From assembly GCF_003121705.1 (NCBI RefSeq), contig NZ_PYHR01000002.1, positions 310,001-374,000 of the forward strand: 64,000 bases of DNA, in the 5' to 3' direction. The notes beneath the pieces are model-generated. The model did not search any database, was not told where the DNA came from, and saw nothing but the letters and a program-made list of their open reading frames with translations. This document shows, one piece after another, positions 1 through 8,715 of this stretch; the stretch's first letter is position 1, and the number at the start of each line of letters is the position of its first letter. Source of the stretch: Serinibacter arcticus (GTDB taxonomy: Bacteria > Actinomycetota > Actinomycetes > Actinomycetales > Beutenbergiaceae). The position numbers and the translations under genes are program-made.

Positions 1-1
1 C

Positions 2-691
2 CGGCACACGATCGCGCAGGTCGTGCGGCGCTGGATCGCCACGCTGCCCGAGGTGCGCGCCGGCGGGCGGTGGAACAACCCGCTGCGGCTGGCCGACGCC
101 GACGCCCGGATGGGCTGGCTGATCATCGTGGGCTCGCTGCCGATCGTCGTGCTCGGCGTGCTCTTCCAGGACGCGATCGAGGGGGCGCTGCGCGACCTCC
201 GGTTCACGGTGTTCACGCTGGCGTTCTTCGCCCTGCTGCTCTGGGCGGCCGACCGCTGGGGACGCCAGCTCAAGACGCTCAAGGCCCTCGACGGCCGCGA
301 CGGCGTCGCATTCGGTTTCGCGCAGGCGATGGCCCTCATCCCGGGTGTCTCGCGCTCCGGCGGCACGATCACGGCCGGCCTCGCGATGGGCTACACCCGC
401 GAGGCGGCGGCCCGGTACTCGTTCCTGCTCGCCGTGCCGGCGGTGCTCGGCTCCGGCCTGTACCAGCTGGCGAAGGCGATCGGCGGCCACAGCGACGGCG
501 GGATCGTCGTCAGCGGGGGAGCGACGCTGCTCGCCACGGTGGCGGCGTTCGTCGTCGGCTTCGTCGTCATCATCGCGTTCCTCAAGATCGTCTCGAGCCG
601 CGGCTACCTGCCGTTCGTGATCTACCGGCTCGTGCTCGCCGCCGTCATCGGCATCCTGCTGATGAACGGCGTGCTCAGCCCGACGGCGTAG
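2..691 (+). CDS. uppP: Undecaprenyl-diphosphatase UppP/BacA (5' end outside window)
   Basis: Integral membrane enzyme that dephosphorylates undecaprenyl diphosphate to recycle the lipid carrier for peptidoglycan synthesis. Only the last 229 residues are present; the frame is open to the window edge, so the true start lies upstream. The second signature motif PGVSRSGGTI is clear near residue 116 of the visible part, followed by YSFLLAVPAVLGSG and several hydrophobic segments through to the C-terminus (VIGILLMNGVLSP). The first conserved motif of the family is outside the window. It converges on the corA homologue, with only 30 bp between the stop codons. Confidence 0.95.
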   Translation, partial: RHTIAQVVRRWIATLPEVRAGGRWNNPLRLADADARMGWLIIVGSLPIVVLGVLFQDAIEGALRDLRFTVFTLAFFALLLWAADRWGRQLKTLKALDGRDGVAFGFAQAMALIPGVSRSGGTITAGLAMGYTREAAARYSFLLAVPAVLGSGLYQLAKAIGGHSDGGIVVSGGATLLATVAAFVVGFVVIIAFLKIVSSRGYLPFVIYRLVLAAVIGILLMNGVLSPTA

Positions 692-721
692 CGCAGCCCG
701 GCTTGCGCGGGGAGAGTCGCC

Positions 722-1714
722 TCACAGCCAGCCGGAGCGCTTGAACGCGCGGTACAGGACCGCCACGGCGCCGGCGATGAGCGTCATCACCGCGGGGTAG
801 CCCCAGTGCCACGTCAGCTCCGGCATGTACTCGAAGTTCATGCCGTAGATCCCGGCGACGGCGGTCGGGACGGCGGCCAGCGCGGCGTAGGCGGAGATCC
901 GGCGCATGTCGGTGTTCTGGCGCACCTGCACCATCGTCAGCTGCGCCGTGAGCATGTCGCCCAGCAGCCGGTCGTCCGTGTCGAGCGCGTCCGCCACGCG
1001 GCGGAACCCCTGCTCCAGGCGCTCGAGGTGGCCGAGGGTGACCTCGCCGAGGTCGGCGTCGTCGACCTCCGTGATGAGCGTGAGCCGGGTGAGGATCGGC
1101 AGCACGTGCCGCCGGGAGTCGGCGATCGCACGCTTCACGCGGTAGATCCCGGCGACGTTGTCGTCGTCGTCCGTCGCGGTGGAGAAGACCGCGTTCTCGA
1201 GGCGGGCCGTGCGCGAGGTGACGCCGTCGCTCACCGCCGTGACGTCCTCGAGCGCGAGCGAGAGCAGGGCGCGCACGACGACGTAGTTGCCCCGGCGGCG
1301 GCTGGCCGGCAGCGACCGCACGCGCGCCACGAGCCGCTCCAGCGCTGCCCGGTCGACCGACGTGGTGACGGCGCGGTCGAGCTGGGCCACGACGTGGACG
1401 AGGGTCGAGCGAACGGGCCGGTCGCCCTCGCTCAGCGAGAGCAGGGCCACCCGCATCGCGACGGTGTCGTCGGGCAGCCCCGCGCTCGCGTGCGGCGCGA
1501 GCACGGAGTCGGCCATCTGTCGCAGGGCGGCGTCGCCGTCGCCCGCCATGCCGCACCGCCGCAGCGCGTCGCCCTGGGCGCGGCGCCACTCGCCGCGGTC
1601 GTTGGGGAGCAGCTCGACCACCCAGCGGCGGCGGGCCGCGGCGTAGGCGTCGGGATCCGCCGTCGCGGGATCCAGGAGCTCGCCCTCGGGCGTGAGTCGG
1701 TACTCGGTGCGCAC
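722..1714 (-). CDS. corA: CorA-family Mg2+/Co2+ transporter
   Basis: Pentameric divalent-cation channel of the inner membrane. The 330-residue protein has a long soluble N-terminal domain and two C-terminal transmembrane helices. The family signature GMN is present in the loop between them (GIYGMNFEYMPELTW), and the protein ends in a basic tail (YRAFKRSGWL). The GTG start at 1714 is supported by a GACGAT hexamer exactly 6 nt upstream, the leaderless spacing seen at many genes here. It is divergent from mshC. CorA members transport Mg2+, Co2+ or Zn2+; the substrate cannot be told from sequence alone. Confidence 0.92.
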   Translation of the reverse strand: MRTEYRLTPEGELLDPATADPDAYAAARRRWVVELLPNDRGEWRRAQGDALRRCGMAGDGDAALRQMADSVLAPHASAGLPDDTVAMRVALLSLSEGDRPVRSTLVHVVAQLDRAVTTSVDRAALERLVARVRSLPASRRRGNYVVVRALLSLALEDVTAVSDGVTSRTARLENAVFSTATDDDDNVAGIYRVKRAIADSRRHVLPILTRLTLITEVDDADLGEVTLGHLERLEQGFRRVADALDTDDRLLGDMLTAQLTMVQVRQNTDMRRISAYAALAAVPTAVAGIYGMNFEYMPELTWHWGYPAVMTLIAGAVAVLYRAFKRSGWL

Positions 1715-1720
1715 CCACCC

Positions 1721-1726
1721 ATCGTC
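1721..1726 (-). promoter_or_regulatory. Putative -10 (GACGAT) of corA
   Basis: GACGAT lies 6 nt before the GTG start of corA. It is weaker than the TAGGCT examples but has the same spacing, so a leaderless transcript is inferred. Confidence 0.4.
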
Positions 1727-1731
1727 CTCTG

Positions 1732-1737
1732 TAGGCT
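1732..1737 (+). promoter_or_regulatory. -10 hexamer TAGGCT of mshC
   Basis: TAGGCT ends 6 nt before the second of two consecutive GTG codons (1744), matching the spacing at trmI, dop and others. This favours 1744 over 1741 as the translation start. Confidence 0.6.
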
Positions 1738-1743
1738 CACGTG

Positions 1744-3069
1744 GTGCATTCCTGGCGATCGCCCGCAGTTCCCGTCCTCCCTCTCGCCGACCGCGACCTG
1801 CGTCCCTCGGCCACGGACTCGGCGTCCCGGCAGCGCCGGACGCTCGGTGAGGGCCGACGAGCCAGCCTCTACGTGTGCGGCATCACGCCGTACGACGCGA
1901 CGCACCTGGGCCACGCCGCCACGTACGTCACCTACGACCTGCTCGTCCGCTCCTGGCGCGACTCCGGGGTCGAGGTCACCTACGCGCAGAACGTGACCGA
2001 CGTCGACGACCCCCTGCTGGAGCGCGCGCGCGACACGGGCGTCGACTGGCGCGAGCTCGCCGTGTCGCAGACGGACCTGTTCCGCTCCGACATGGAGGCG
2101 CTGCGCGTCATCGCGCCCGACCACTACCTCGGCGCCGTCGAGACGGTGCCCGACGTCGTGCGCGCCGTCGAGCGCCTCGTGGCCGACGGCGCGGCCTACC
2201 GCGTCGGGCCCGACGCCACGGGGGCCGGCGACGGCGACGTGTACGCGGATCTCGCCGCCGACACCCGCTTCGGGCTCGAGCCGATGGGCGACGCCACGGA
2301 CGAGGCCGGCCGGATCGCCGAGTTCGCCGCGATGGGCGGCGACCCCGACCGCCCCGGCAAGCGCGCCCCGCTCGACCCGCTGCTGTGGCGCGCCGCGCGC
2401 GAGGGCGAGCCGTCCTGGCCCGGCCGGAGCCTCGGCGACGGCCGCCCCGGCTGGCACGTCGAGTGCGCGACGATCGCCGCGATGACGCTGGGGGCGCCCG
2501 TCGCCGTCCAGGGCGGCGGCCGCGATCTGCGCTTCCCGCACCACGAGATGTCCACGAGCCACCTGCGGATGCTGTCGGGTGACGCCCACCCCGTCGTCGC
2601 TCAGGTGCACGCCGGCCTGCTCGCCTACGAGGGCGAGAAGATGAGCAAGTCGCGCGGAAACCTCGTGCTGGTCTCGCGGCTGGTCGAGCAGGGCGTGGAG
2701 CCGATGGCCGTGCGGCTGGTGCTGCTGTCGCACCACTACGCGTCCTCGTGGGAGTTCCACGAGGCGGAGCTGATCGACGCCGCCGAGCGCCTGACGCGCT
2801 GGCGGGACGCCGTGGCGCTGACCGCGGGCGGCTCGGTCCCGGGCGCGGGAGTCCCGGACTCCGGCGCGGTGGTGACGCAGGTCCGTCTCGCCCTCGCCGA
2901 CGACCTCGATGCCCCGCGCGCCCTCGCCGCGGTCGATGCCTGGGCCAGTGCGGTGCTGGCGGCGGACGCGGCCGACGTCGTCGAGACCGGCACTGCGACC
3001 GACGGCGGGTCCGCCCCCGGCGCGCTGGTGCGCGACGCCGTCGACGCCCTGCTGGGGATCGCGCTCTAG
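1744..3069 (+). CDS. mshC: L-cysteine:GlcN-Ins ligase MshC (mycothiol biosynthesis)
   Basis: ATP-dependent ligase joining cysteine to 1-O-(2-amino-2-deoxy-glucopyranosyl)-myo-inositol, the third step of mycothiol synthesis. It is a class I cysteinyl-tRNA-synthetase paralogue of 441 residues. The HIGH-type motif is HLGH near residue 54 (YDATHLGHAATYVTYDLL) and the KMSKS motif is intact near residue 299 (EGEKMSKSRGN). It lacks the C-terminal anticodon-binding region of true CysRS. The N-terminus MHSWRSPAVPVLP is typical of MshC rather than CysS. The start is GTG 1744; GTG 1741 is the alternative. Its stop codon overlaps the stop of the convergent PAC2 gene through the palindrome CTAG. Confidence 0.93.
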   Translation: MHSWRSPAVPVLPLADRDLRPSATDSASRQRRTLGEGRRASLYVCGITPYDATHLGHAATYVTYDLLVRSWRDSGVEVTYAQNVTDVDDPLLERARDTGVDWRELAVSQTDLFRSDMEALRVIAPDHYLGAVETVPDVVRAVERLVADGAAYRVGPDATGAGDGDVYADLAADTRFGLEPMGDATDEAGRIAEFAAMGGDPDRPGKRAPLDPLLWRAAREGEPSWPGRSLGDGRPGWHVECATIAAMTLGAPVAVQGGGRDLRFPHHEMSTSHLRMLSGDAHPVVAQVHAGLLAYEGEKMSKSRGNLVLVSRLVEQGVEPMAVRLVLLSHHYASSWEFHEAELIDAAERLTRWRDAVALTAGGSVPGAGVPDSGAVVTQVRLALADDLDAPRALAAVDAWASAVLAADAADVVETGTATDGGSAPGALVRDAVDALLGIAL

Positions 3070-3970
3070 GAGAGCCCGGGCCCCGAGCCCGGCTCGCCGC
3101 CCCGGCCGTGACCGGGGTCTCGACGGCGGAGGTACTGCTCGAACTCGCGCGCGATCGCCTCGCCGCTCGCCTCGGGCAGCTCGACGGTGTCCTTGGCCTC
3201 CTCGAGCTGGCGGACGTACTCGGAGATCTCCGGGTCCTCCTCGGCCAGCTCGTCCACACCGCGCTGCCAGGCACGGGCGTCCTCCAGCAGGTCGCCCATC
3301 GGCAGCGGCTCGCCCACGGTCTCCTCCAGCGCCGCGAGCAGCGCGAGCGTCGCCTTGGGCGACGGGGGCTGGGCGACGTAGTGGGGGACGGCGGCCCACA
3401 CGGACATGGCGCGCATCCCCTCGGCGCGCGCCTGGTGACCGAGCACGGAGATGATCCCGGCGGGGCCGGTGTACTCCGAGGACTCGAGCCCGAGAGCGGC
3501 CTGCAGGACCGGGTCGTCGCTCGTGCTCTGCACGGGGATCGGCCGGGTGTGGGGCACGTCGGCGAGCAGCGCGCCCACCCCGACGAAGGTCGCGGGGCCC
3601 AGCCCTTCACGACCGCGAGGATCTCGGTGCAGTACTGCCGCCACCGCATCGACGGCTCGACGCCCTGCACCAGCAGGACCGTCCGGCCGGCCACGGGGGA
3701 GCGCGTGACCGAGACCCGGGTCGCGGGCCACGTCAGCTCGCGCGCACCGGTGCCCGGGATGCTGACGCCGGTCGCGTCGGAGCCGCCGGTCGGCGGACCG
3801 ACCACCGGACGGTTGACCTGGAAGTCGTAGAAGTCCTCGGGGTCGAGCGAGGCGACCGGTCGGGCGCCCCAGGCCGAGGCGATGAGGGAGATGGCGTCGC
3901 TCGCGGCGCTGCCGGCGTCGTTCCACCCCTCGAAGGCGGCGAGGACGAGCGTGGGCTCGGTATCTGTCAC
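3066..3970 (-). pseudogene. PAC2-family proteasome-assembly-chaperone-like protein, frameshifted
   Basis: PAC2 (PF09754) homologue of the actinobacterial kind, usually about 300 residues; function unknown. The N-terminal part (FEGWNDAGSAASDAISLI) reads from GTG 3970. The C-terminal part (FVGVGALLADVPHTRPIPV through to the end) is only open in another frame ending at 3066. The switch falls near 3602-3606, where a single missing base in a KRLG-type codon context would restore one frame. Both halves look fully conserved, so this is either a recent frameshift or a one-base sequence error. A TAGGCT hexamer 6 nt before GTG 3970 supports the start. The stop overlaps the mshC stop. Confidence 0.85.
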
Positions 3971-3976
3971 TGCTAC

Positions 3977-3982
3977 AGCCTA
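3977..3982 (-). promoter_or_regulatory. -10 hexamer TAGGCT of the PAC2 gene
   Basis: On the minus strand TAGGCT ends exactly 6 nt before GTG 3970, implying a leaderless mRNA for the PAC2 gene. Confidence 0.55.
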
Positions 3983-4057
3983 CGCAGCCCGGCCCCACCC
4001 GCCCCTGCGAGAATGGTCCCCGTGCGCCGGAGTGGTCGGCGCCGAGACGGGAGACAC

Positions 4058-4735
4058 GTGACGCACGCGCTGCCCGAGGCCCTGCTGTGGGACCTCGACG
4101 GAACCCTGGTGGACAGCGAGCCGCTGTGGATCGCGGCCGAGCACGAGCTCGTGGCCGCCCACGGCGGGGTCTGGACCGACGAGGACGCGCTGTCGCTGGT
4201 GGGCAACTCGCTCGACGACAGCGCGCTGATCCTCATCGAGCGTGGCGTCGACCTGACTCCGCAGCAGGTGATCGACAATCTCGTCGACCGCGTCAACACC
4301 GCGATGACGACCGTCGGCCCCGACTGGCGTCCCGGTGCCAGGGAGCTGGTGGCGCAGGCCGCCGCGGCCGGGGTGCCGCAGGCGATCGTCACGATGTCCT
4401 ACCGGGTGCAGGCCGAGGCCGTCGCCGGGCTGCTGCCGCCCGGGGCCATCACGACGATCGTCGCCGGCGACATGGTGACCCACGGCAAGCCGCACCCCGA
4501 GGCGTACCTGACCGCGGCGGCGACGCTCGGCGTCGACGTCACGCGGTGCATCGCCGTGGAGGACTCGGCCACCGGTTCGGCCTCCGCGCGCGCCTCGGGC
4601 GCGCGCACCGTCGTCGTGCCCCACGCCGTCGAGGTGCCGCACGCCCCCGGACTGGCCCGGACCGAGACGCTCGAGGGCCTCACGCTGGCCGACCTCGTGA
4701 CGCTGTCCGGCCTGGGCGCACCGGACCCCGCGTGA
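4058..4735 (+). CDS. HAD-superfamily phosphatase (beta-phosphoglucomutase-like)
   Basis: Cytoplasmic HAD hydrolase of 225 residues. Motif I is LLWDLDGTLVDSEPLW, with the nucleophile and acid/base Asp pair (DLDGT). Motif II is a Thr in AIVTMSYR, and motif III is a Lys in HGKPHPEAYL followed by VEDSATGSASA with the metal-binding Asp. The HGKPHPE/EDS pattern is that of the CbbY/beta-phosphoglucomutase subgroup; the substrate is unknown. GTG 4058 is chosen because GGGAGA at 4049-4054 is a good ribosome-binding site; an in-frame GTG at 4022 is a possible longer start. The stop overlaps the next gene by the GTGA tetranucleotide. Confidence 0.88.
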   Translation: MTHALPEALLWDLDGTLVDSEPLWIAAEHELVAAHGGVWTDEDALSLVGNSLDDSALILIERGVDLTPQQVIDNLVDRVNTAMTTVGPDWRPGARELVAQAAAAGVPQAIVTMSYRVQAEAVAGLLPPGAITTIVAGDMVTHGKPHPEAYLTAAATLGVDVTRCIAVEDSATGSASARASGARTVVVPHAVEVPHAPGLARTETLEGLTLADLVTLSGLGAPDPA

Positions 4736-5847
4736 AGCGCCCCGGCTGGCGGCTCGGAGCCGTCGGCGGCTCGCCGGTCTACCTCGCACCGAGCTGGCTG
4801 CTGGTGGCGGCCATCCTCACCGTGCTGTTCCTGCCGACCGTGCAGCGCGCCGCCCCCGGCTTGGGGACGCCGGCCGCCGTCGCGGCCGCGGCGACCTTCC
4901 CCGTGCTGCTGTTCGCCTCCGTCCTCGCCCACGAGCTGGCGCACGGGGCCGCGGCGCGGCTGGTGGGCGCACAGGTGCGCGAGTACGTCATCACGTTCTG
5001 GGGCGGGCACACGAGCTTCGGCGCCGAGCTGCGCACCCCGGGGGCCAGCGCGGTCGTGTCGGCCGCCGGACCGCTCGCGAACGTCGCGCTCGCCGTCGTG
5101 GGCTGGCTGACGCTCGAGGCGCTGCCGGGCGGGCTGTCCGCCGTCATCGTCGCGGCGCTGACCTACGCCAACGTGATCGTGGCCGGCTTCAACCTGCTGC
5201 CGGGCAACCCGCTCGACGGCGGGCGCATCCTCGAGGCGCTGATCTGGAAGGTCACGGGCGACCGCGACACCGGCACGATCGGCGCCGGCTGGGTCGGGCG
5301 CGTGCTGGCGGTCGTGATCGCCGTCGTCGTCCTCGGTCTCCCGCTGCTGCGCGGCCAGCAGCCGGGCCTCACGACGGCGGTGTGGGCCGTGCTGGTGGCC
5401 GGTCTCGTCTACAACGGCGCCACCCAGTCGATCCGGCTCGGCCGGGCCCGGCGCTCGGCCGCGGGCTTCGACCTGCGGCCGCTGGTGCGGCCCGCCGTCG
5501 TCGTCGCCGAGGGCGCGACGCTGGCGCAGGTGCCGCGGCCGCCGATCGGGATGGCGACGAGCGACGTCGTCGTCGTGGACGGCACGGGCCGACCCGTGGC
5601 GGTGCTGGACGCGGCCGCGGTGGCCACCGTGCCGCCGCACGCCCACGCGAGCACCCCGGTCACCGCCGTCGCCCGGACCCTCCCGGCGGAGGCCGTGCTG
5701 ACGGCGACGGCGGGGGCGGACGCGCTCGGAGCCCTGGCGCGCGGCGTCAGCGCGAGCGACGTCGTCGTGCTCGTGGGCCCCCACGGCATCCTCGGGACCG
5801 CCACCCGCGACTCGGTCGTCGCCGCCCTGGCGCCCCGGGATCGTTAG
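4732..5847 (+). CDS. M50-family (site-2-protease-like) membrane metalloprotease
   Basis: Polytopic membrane protein of 371 residues related to S2P/SpoIVFB zinc metalloproteases that cleave substrates within the membrane. The zinc motif HELAH is near residue 67 and the third ligand motif NPLDGG near residue 159 (FNLLPGNPLDGGRILEAL). About six hydrophobic segments are visible. The C-terminal 130 residues resemble a degenerate CBS-domain pair (VVVVDGTGRPVAVLDAAAVA), as in Rip3-like actinobacterial members. GTG 4732 overlaps the HAD stop by four bases, so the two genes are probably co-translated. Confidence 0.88.
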   Translation: MKRPGWRLGAVGGSPVYLAPSWLLVAAILTVLFLPTVQRAAPGLGTPAAVAAAATFPVLLFASVLAHELAHGAAARLVGAQVREYVITFWGGHTSFGAELRTPGASAVVSAAGPLANVALAVVGWLTLEALPGGLSAVIVAALTYANVIVAGFNLLPGNPLDGGRILEALIWKVTGDRDTGTIGAGWVGRVLAVVIAVVVLGLPLLRGQQPGLTTAVWAVLVAGLVYNGATQSIRLGRARRSAAGFDLRPLVRPAVVVAEGATLAQVPRPPIGMATSDVVVVDGTGRPVAVLDAAAVATVPPHAHASTPVTAVARTLPAEAVLTATAGADALGALARGVSASDVVVLVGPHGILGTATRDSVVAALAPRDR

Positions 5848-5850
5848 GCT
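5845..5850 (+). promoter_or_regulatory. -10 hexamer TAGGCT of trmI
   Basis: TAGGCT overlaps the stop of the M50 gene and ends 6 nt before GTG 5857. There is no Shine-Dalgarno sequence, so a leaderless transcript is inferred. Confidence 0.6.
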
Positions 5851-5856
5851 CACCCG

Positions 5857-6969
5857 GTGACTGAACTCCCCACCGGCGCCGAGATGCGTCGCGGACCCTT
5901 CCGGGAGGGCGACCGCGTGCAGATCACCGATCCGCGCGGCAAGCCCTCCACCATCACCCTGCGCGCTGACGGTTCGTTCCAGACGCACCGCGGCTACTTC
6001 CGCCACACCGACCTCATCGGGGCGAGCGAGGGCACGGTCGTGGAGACGTCGGCCGGCGTGGCCTACCTCGCGCTCCGCCCGCTGCTGTCCGACCACGTGC
6101 TGTCGATGCCGCGCGGCGCCGCGGTCATCTACCCCAAGGACTCCGCGCAGATCATCTCGATGGCGGACATCTACCCGGGCGCCCGTGTGGTCGAGGCCGG
6201 CGTGGGCTCGGGCGCGCTGACGATGTCGCTGCTGCGCGCCGTCGGCGACGCCGGCTCGCTGCTGTCGATCGAGCGCCGCGAGGACTTCGCGGTCATCGCG
6301 ACCGGCAACGTCGAGGCGTTCTTCGGCAGCAGCCACCCGGCGTGGGAGCTGGAGGTGGGCGACCTCGCCGACGTCCTGCCGACCGCGCGCGAGGCCGGCA
6401 GCGTCGACCGGATCGTGCTCGACATGCTCGCGCCGTGGGAGAACATCGAGGTCGCGGCCGACGCGCTCGCACCCGGCGGTGTTCTGCTCGCCTACGTCGC
6501 GACCACCACGCAGCTGTCCCGGTTCGCCGAGGACCTCAAGGCCGACGGCCGCTTCACCGAGCCGCTCGCGTCCGAGACGATGCTGCGCGAGTGGCACCTC
6601 GAGGGGCTGGCGGTCCGGCCGTCGCACCGCATGGTGGCGCACACCGGCTTCCTCGTCACGACGCGCCGCATGGCGCCGGGCGTCGAGGCGCCGCTGCGCC
6701 GTCGTCGCCCCGCGAAGTCGACGGCCACCGAGGACGCCGAGGCCCTCGAGGCGCTGGCGCGCGACGCGGCCCGCGTCCAGATCGGTGACGACTGGACCCC
6801 GGAGGACCTGGGGGAGCGCGGCATCACCGGGAAGAAGGCGCGCCGCGCCGGACGGCACGCCGAGGCGCTGCGCGAGGCGGCGGCCGGTGGCCGGGACGCC
6901 GAGGAGGACGCCGGCGACGAGCGTCACGCGGACGAGACCGGGAACCCCGAACCCGCACCGCGCGCCTAA
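5857..6969 (+). CDS. trmI: tRNA (adenine-58-N1)-methyltransferase TrmI
   Basis: SAM-dependent methyltransferase that makes m1A58 in the T-loop of tRNA. The N-terminal small beta domain (FREGDRVQITDPRGK) is followed by a Rossmann fold with SAM motif VVEAGVGSGALTMSLL near residues 110-125 and the later motif IVLDMLAPWENIE. An acidic/Arg-rich tail of about 90 residues after TRRMAPGV is low complexity and typical of actinobacterial TrmI. It sits immediately upstream of the proteasome ATPase, a linkage common in actinobacteria. GTG 5857 is set by the -10 element just upstream. Confidence 0.94.
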   Translation: MTELPTGAEMRRGPFREGDRVQITDPRGKPSTITLRADGSFQTHRGYFRHTDLIGASEGTVVETSAGVAYLALRPLLSDHVLSMPRGAAVIYPKDSAQIISMADIYPGARVVEAGVGSGALTMSLLRAVGDAGSLLSIERREDFAVIATGNVEAFFGSSHPAWELEVGDLADVLPTAREAGSVDRIVLDMLAPWENIEVAADALAPGGVLLAYVATTTQLSRFAEDLKADGRFTEPLASETMLREWHLEGLAVRPSHRMVAHTGFLVTTRRMAPGVEAPLRRRRPAKSTATEDAEALEALARDAARVQIGDDWTPEDLGERGITGKKARRAGRHAEALREAAAGGRDAEEDAGDERHADETGNPEPAPRA

Positions 6970-7006
6970 CCTGGGACCACCACCCGCCTGAGCTGAGGAG
7001 CTCGCA

Positions 7007-8632
7007 GTGACCGACGACGACGCGCGCCGCGAGGCCGCCTCACTCGCCCAGAAGAACGAGCGGCTCACCGCCGTCCTCATCAAGGCTCGTCAGGAGCTCG
7101 CCGAGCTGAAGGAGCAGGTCGAGCAGCTGACGCGACCGCCCGCCACCTACGCGACCTTCCTGGCCGCCCAGAGCGACGGCACGGCCGACGTGATGGCCAC
7201 CGGGCGCAAGATGCGCGTGCCGGTCTCGCCGCTCGTGGATCTCGCCGCGGTCGGGCCGGGCCAGGAGGTCCAGCTCAACGAGACGATGGCGCTGGTCGAG
7301 GTCGGCGGCTACGAGCGCGTCGGCGAGGTCGTCACCGTCAAGGAGCTCATCGGCACCGACCGCGCCCTCGTGGTGGGTCGGGCCGACGAGGAGCGCGTCG
7401 TGCGGCTCGCCGGCCAGCTCTCGCAGGAGCGGGTGCGCGTCGGCGACGCGCTGACGATCGACCCGCGCAGCGGCTTCGTGCACGAGCACATCCCGCGCTC
7501 GGAGGTCGAGGAGCTCGTGCTGGAGGAGATCCCCGACGTCGAGTTCGAGGACATCGGCGGGCTGGCCGACCAGATCGAGGCGATCCGCGACGCCGTCGAG
7601 CTCCCGTTCGGTCACCCCGAGCTGTTCCGCGAGCACGGCCTGACCCCGCCCAAGGGCCTGCTGCTCTACGGCCCGCCCGGCTGCGGCAAGACGCTCATCG
7701 CCAAGGCCGTGGCCGCGTCGCTCGCCCGCACGGTGGGCGCGGCGGCCGGCCAGGAGGCCGTGCGCAGCTCGTTCCTCAACGTCAAGGGCCCGGAGCTGCT
7801 GAACAAGTTCGTCGGCGAGACGGAGCGCCACATCCGGCTCATCTTCGCCCGGGCGCGCGAGCGCGCCGAGCAGGGTGTGCCGGTCGTGGTCTTCTTCGAC
7901 GAGATGGAGTCGCTGTTCCGCACCCGCGGCACGGGCATCTCCTCCGACACCGAGACGACCGTCGTGCCGCAGCTGCTGGCGGAGATCGACGGCGTCGAGC
8001 GCCTCGACAACGTCATCGTCATCGGGGCCTCGAACCGCGAGGACATGATCGACCCGGCCATCCTGCGGCCCGGTCGCCTCGACGTGAAGATCAAGGTCGA
8101 GCGTCCGGACGCCGAGGCCGCGCGCGACATCTTCCCCAAGTACCTGCGCAGCGACCTGCCGCTCCACCCGGACGACGTCGCCCAGCACGACGGCGACCGC
8201 GAGCGCACCGTCGCCGCGATGATCGACGCCGCCGTCGAGCGGATGTACTCGCTCGGCAAGGAGAACGAGTTCCTCGAGGTCACCTACGCCAGCGGCGACC
8301 GCGAGGTGCTGTTCTTCAAGGACTTCGCCTCGGGCGCGATGATCCGCAACATCGTGGATCGCGCCAAGAAGGCGGCGATCAAGGCGCTGCTGTCGGGCCA
8401 GCCGCGCGGGATCAGCGTGGGGCACCTCCTCGAGGCGGTGGCGCTCGAGTTCCACGAGAACGAGGACCTGCCCAACACCACCAACCCCGACGACTGGGCG
8501 CGCGTGTCCGGCCGCAAGGGTGAGCGCATCGTGTTCATCCGCACGATCGTCGCGCCGAAGGGGGCGGGGACGGCGCCGGGTCCGGTGGCCCGCACCGTCG
8601 AGACGCTGTCCGACCCCGGGCAGTACCTGTAG
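7007..8632 (+). CDS. mpa: Proteasome-associated AAA+ ATPase ARC/Mpa
   Basis: Hexameric ATPase that recognises Pup through an N-terminal coiled coil and threads pupylated proteins into the 20S core. The 541-residue protein has a coiled coil at about residues 5-45 ([16 protein letters not shown]), an OB-fold interdomain, and an AAA+ module with Walker A GPPGCGKT near residue 221, Walker [11 protein letters not shown] near residue 295, and the arginine-finger region [15 protein letters not shown]. The extreme C-terminus GQYL is the penultimate-Tyr motif that docks to the proteasome alpha ring. GTG 7007 has a GAGGAG ribosome-binding site about 8 nt upstream. Confidence 0.96.
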   Translation: MTDDDARREAASLAQKNERLTAVLIKARQELAELKEQVEQLTRPPATYATFLAAQSDGTADVMATGRKMRVPVSPLVDLAAVGPGQEVQLNETMALVEVGGYERVGEVVTVKELIGTDRALVVGRADEERVVRLAGQLSQERVRVGDALTIDPRSGFVHEHIPRSEVEELVLEEIPDVEFEDIGGLADQIEAIRDAVELPFGHPELFREHGLTPPKGLLLYGPPGCGKTLIAKAVAASLARTVGAAAGQEAVRSSFLNVKGPELLNKFVGETERHIRLIFARARERAEQGVPVVVFFDEMESLFRTRGTGISSDTETTVVPQLLAEIDGVERLDNVIVIGASNREDMIDPAILRPGRLDVKIKVERPDAEAARDIFPKYLRSDLPLHPDDVAQHDGDRERTVAAMIDAAVERMYSLGKENEFLEVTYASGDREVLFFKDFASGAMIRNIVDRAKKAAIKALLSGQPRGISVGHLLEAVALEFHENEDLPNTTNPDDWARVSGRKGERIVFIRTIVAPKGAGTAPGPVARTVETLSDPGQYL

Positions 8633-8703
8633 GTCGGTCACCCTCGGGCGGGTCGCCGGCCGAGCCGGCAGACCCGGCCGGGGACCACGCGCGCCGAGCC
8701 GCC

Positions 8704-8709
8704 TAGGCT
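8704..8709 (+). promoter_or_regulatory. -10 hexamer TAGGCT of dop
   Basis: TAGGCT ends 6 nt before GTG 8716 with no ribosome-binding site between, so dop is probably transcribed from its own leaderless promoter. Confidence 0.6.
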
Positions 8710-8715
8710 GGTTCG

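Noticed and set aside
4013-4057. Longer HAD start at ATG 4013
   Set aside because: The added Arg-rich residues are not part of HAD proteins, and GGGAGA correctly precedes GTG 4058.
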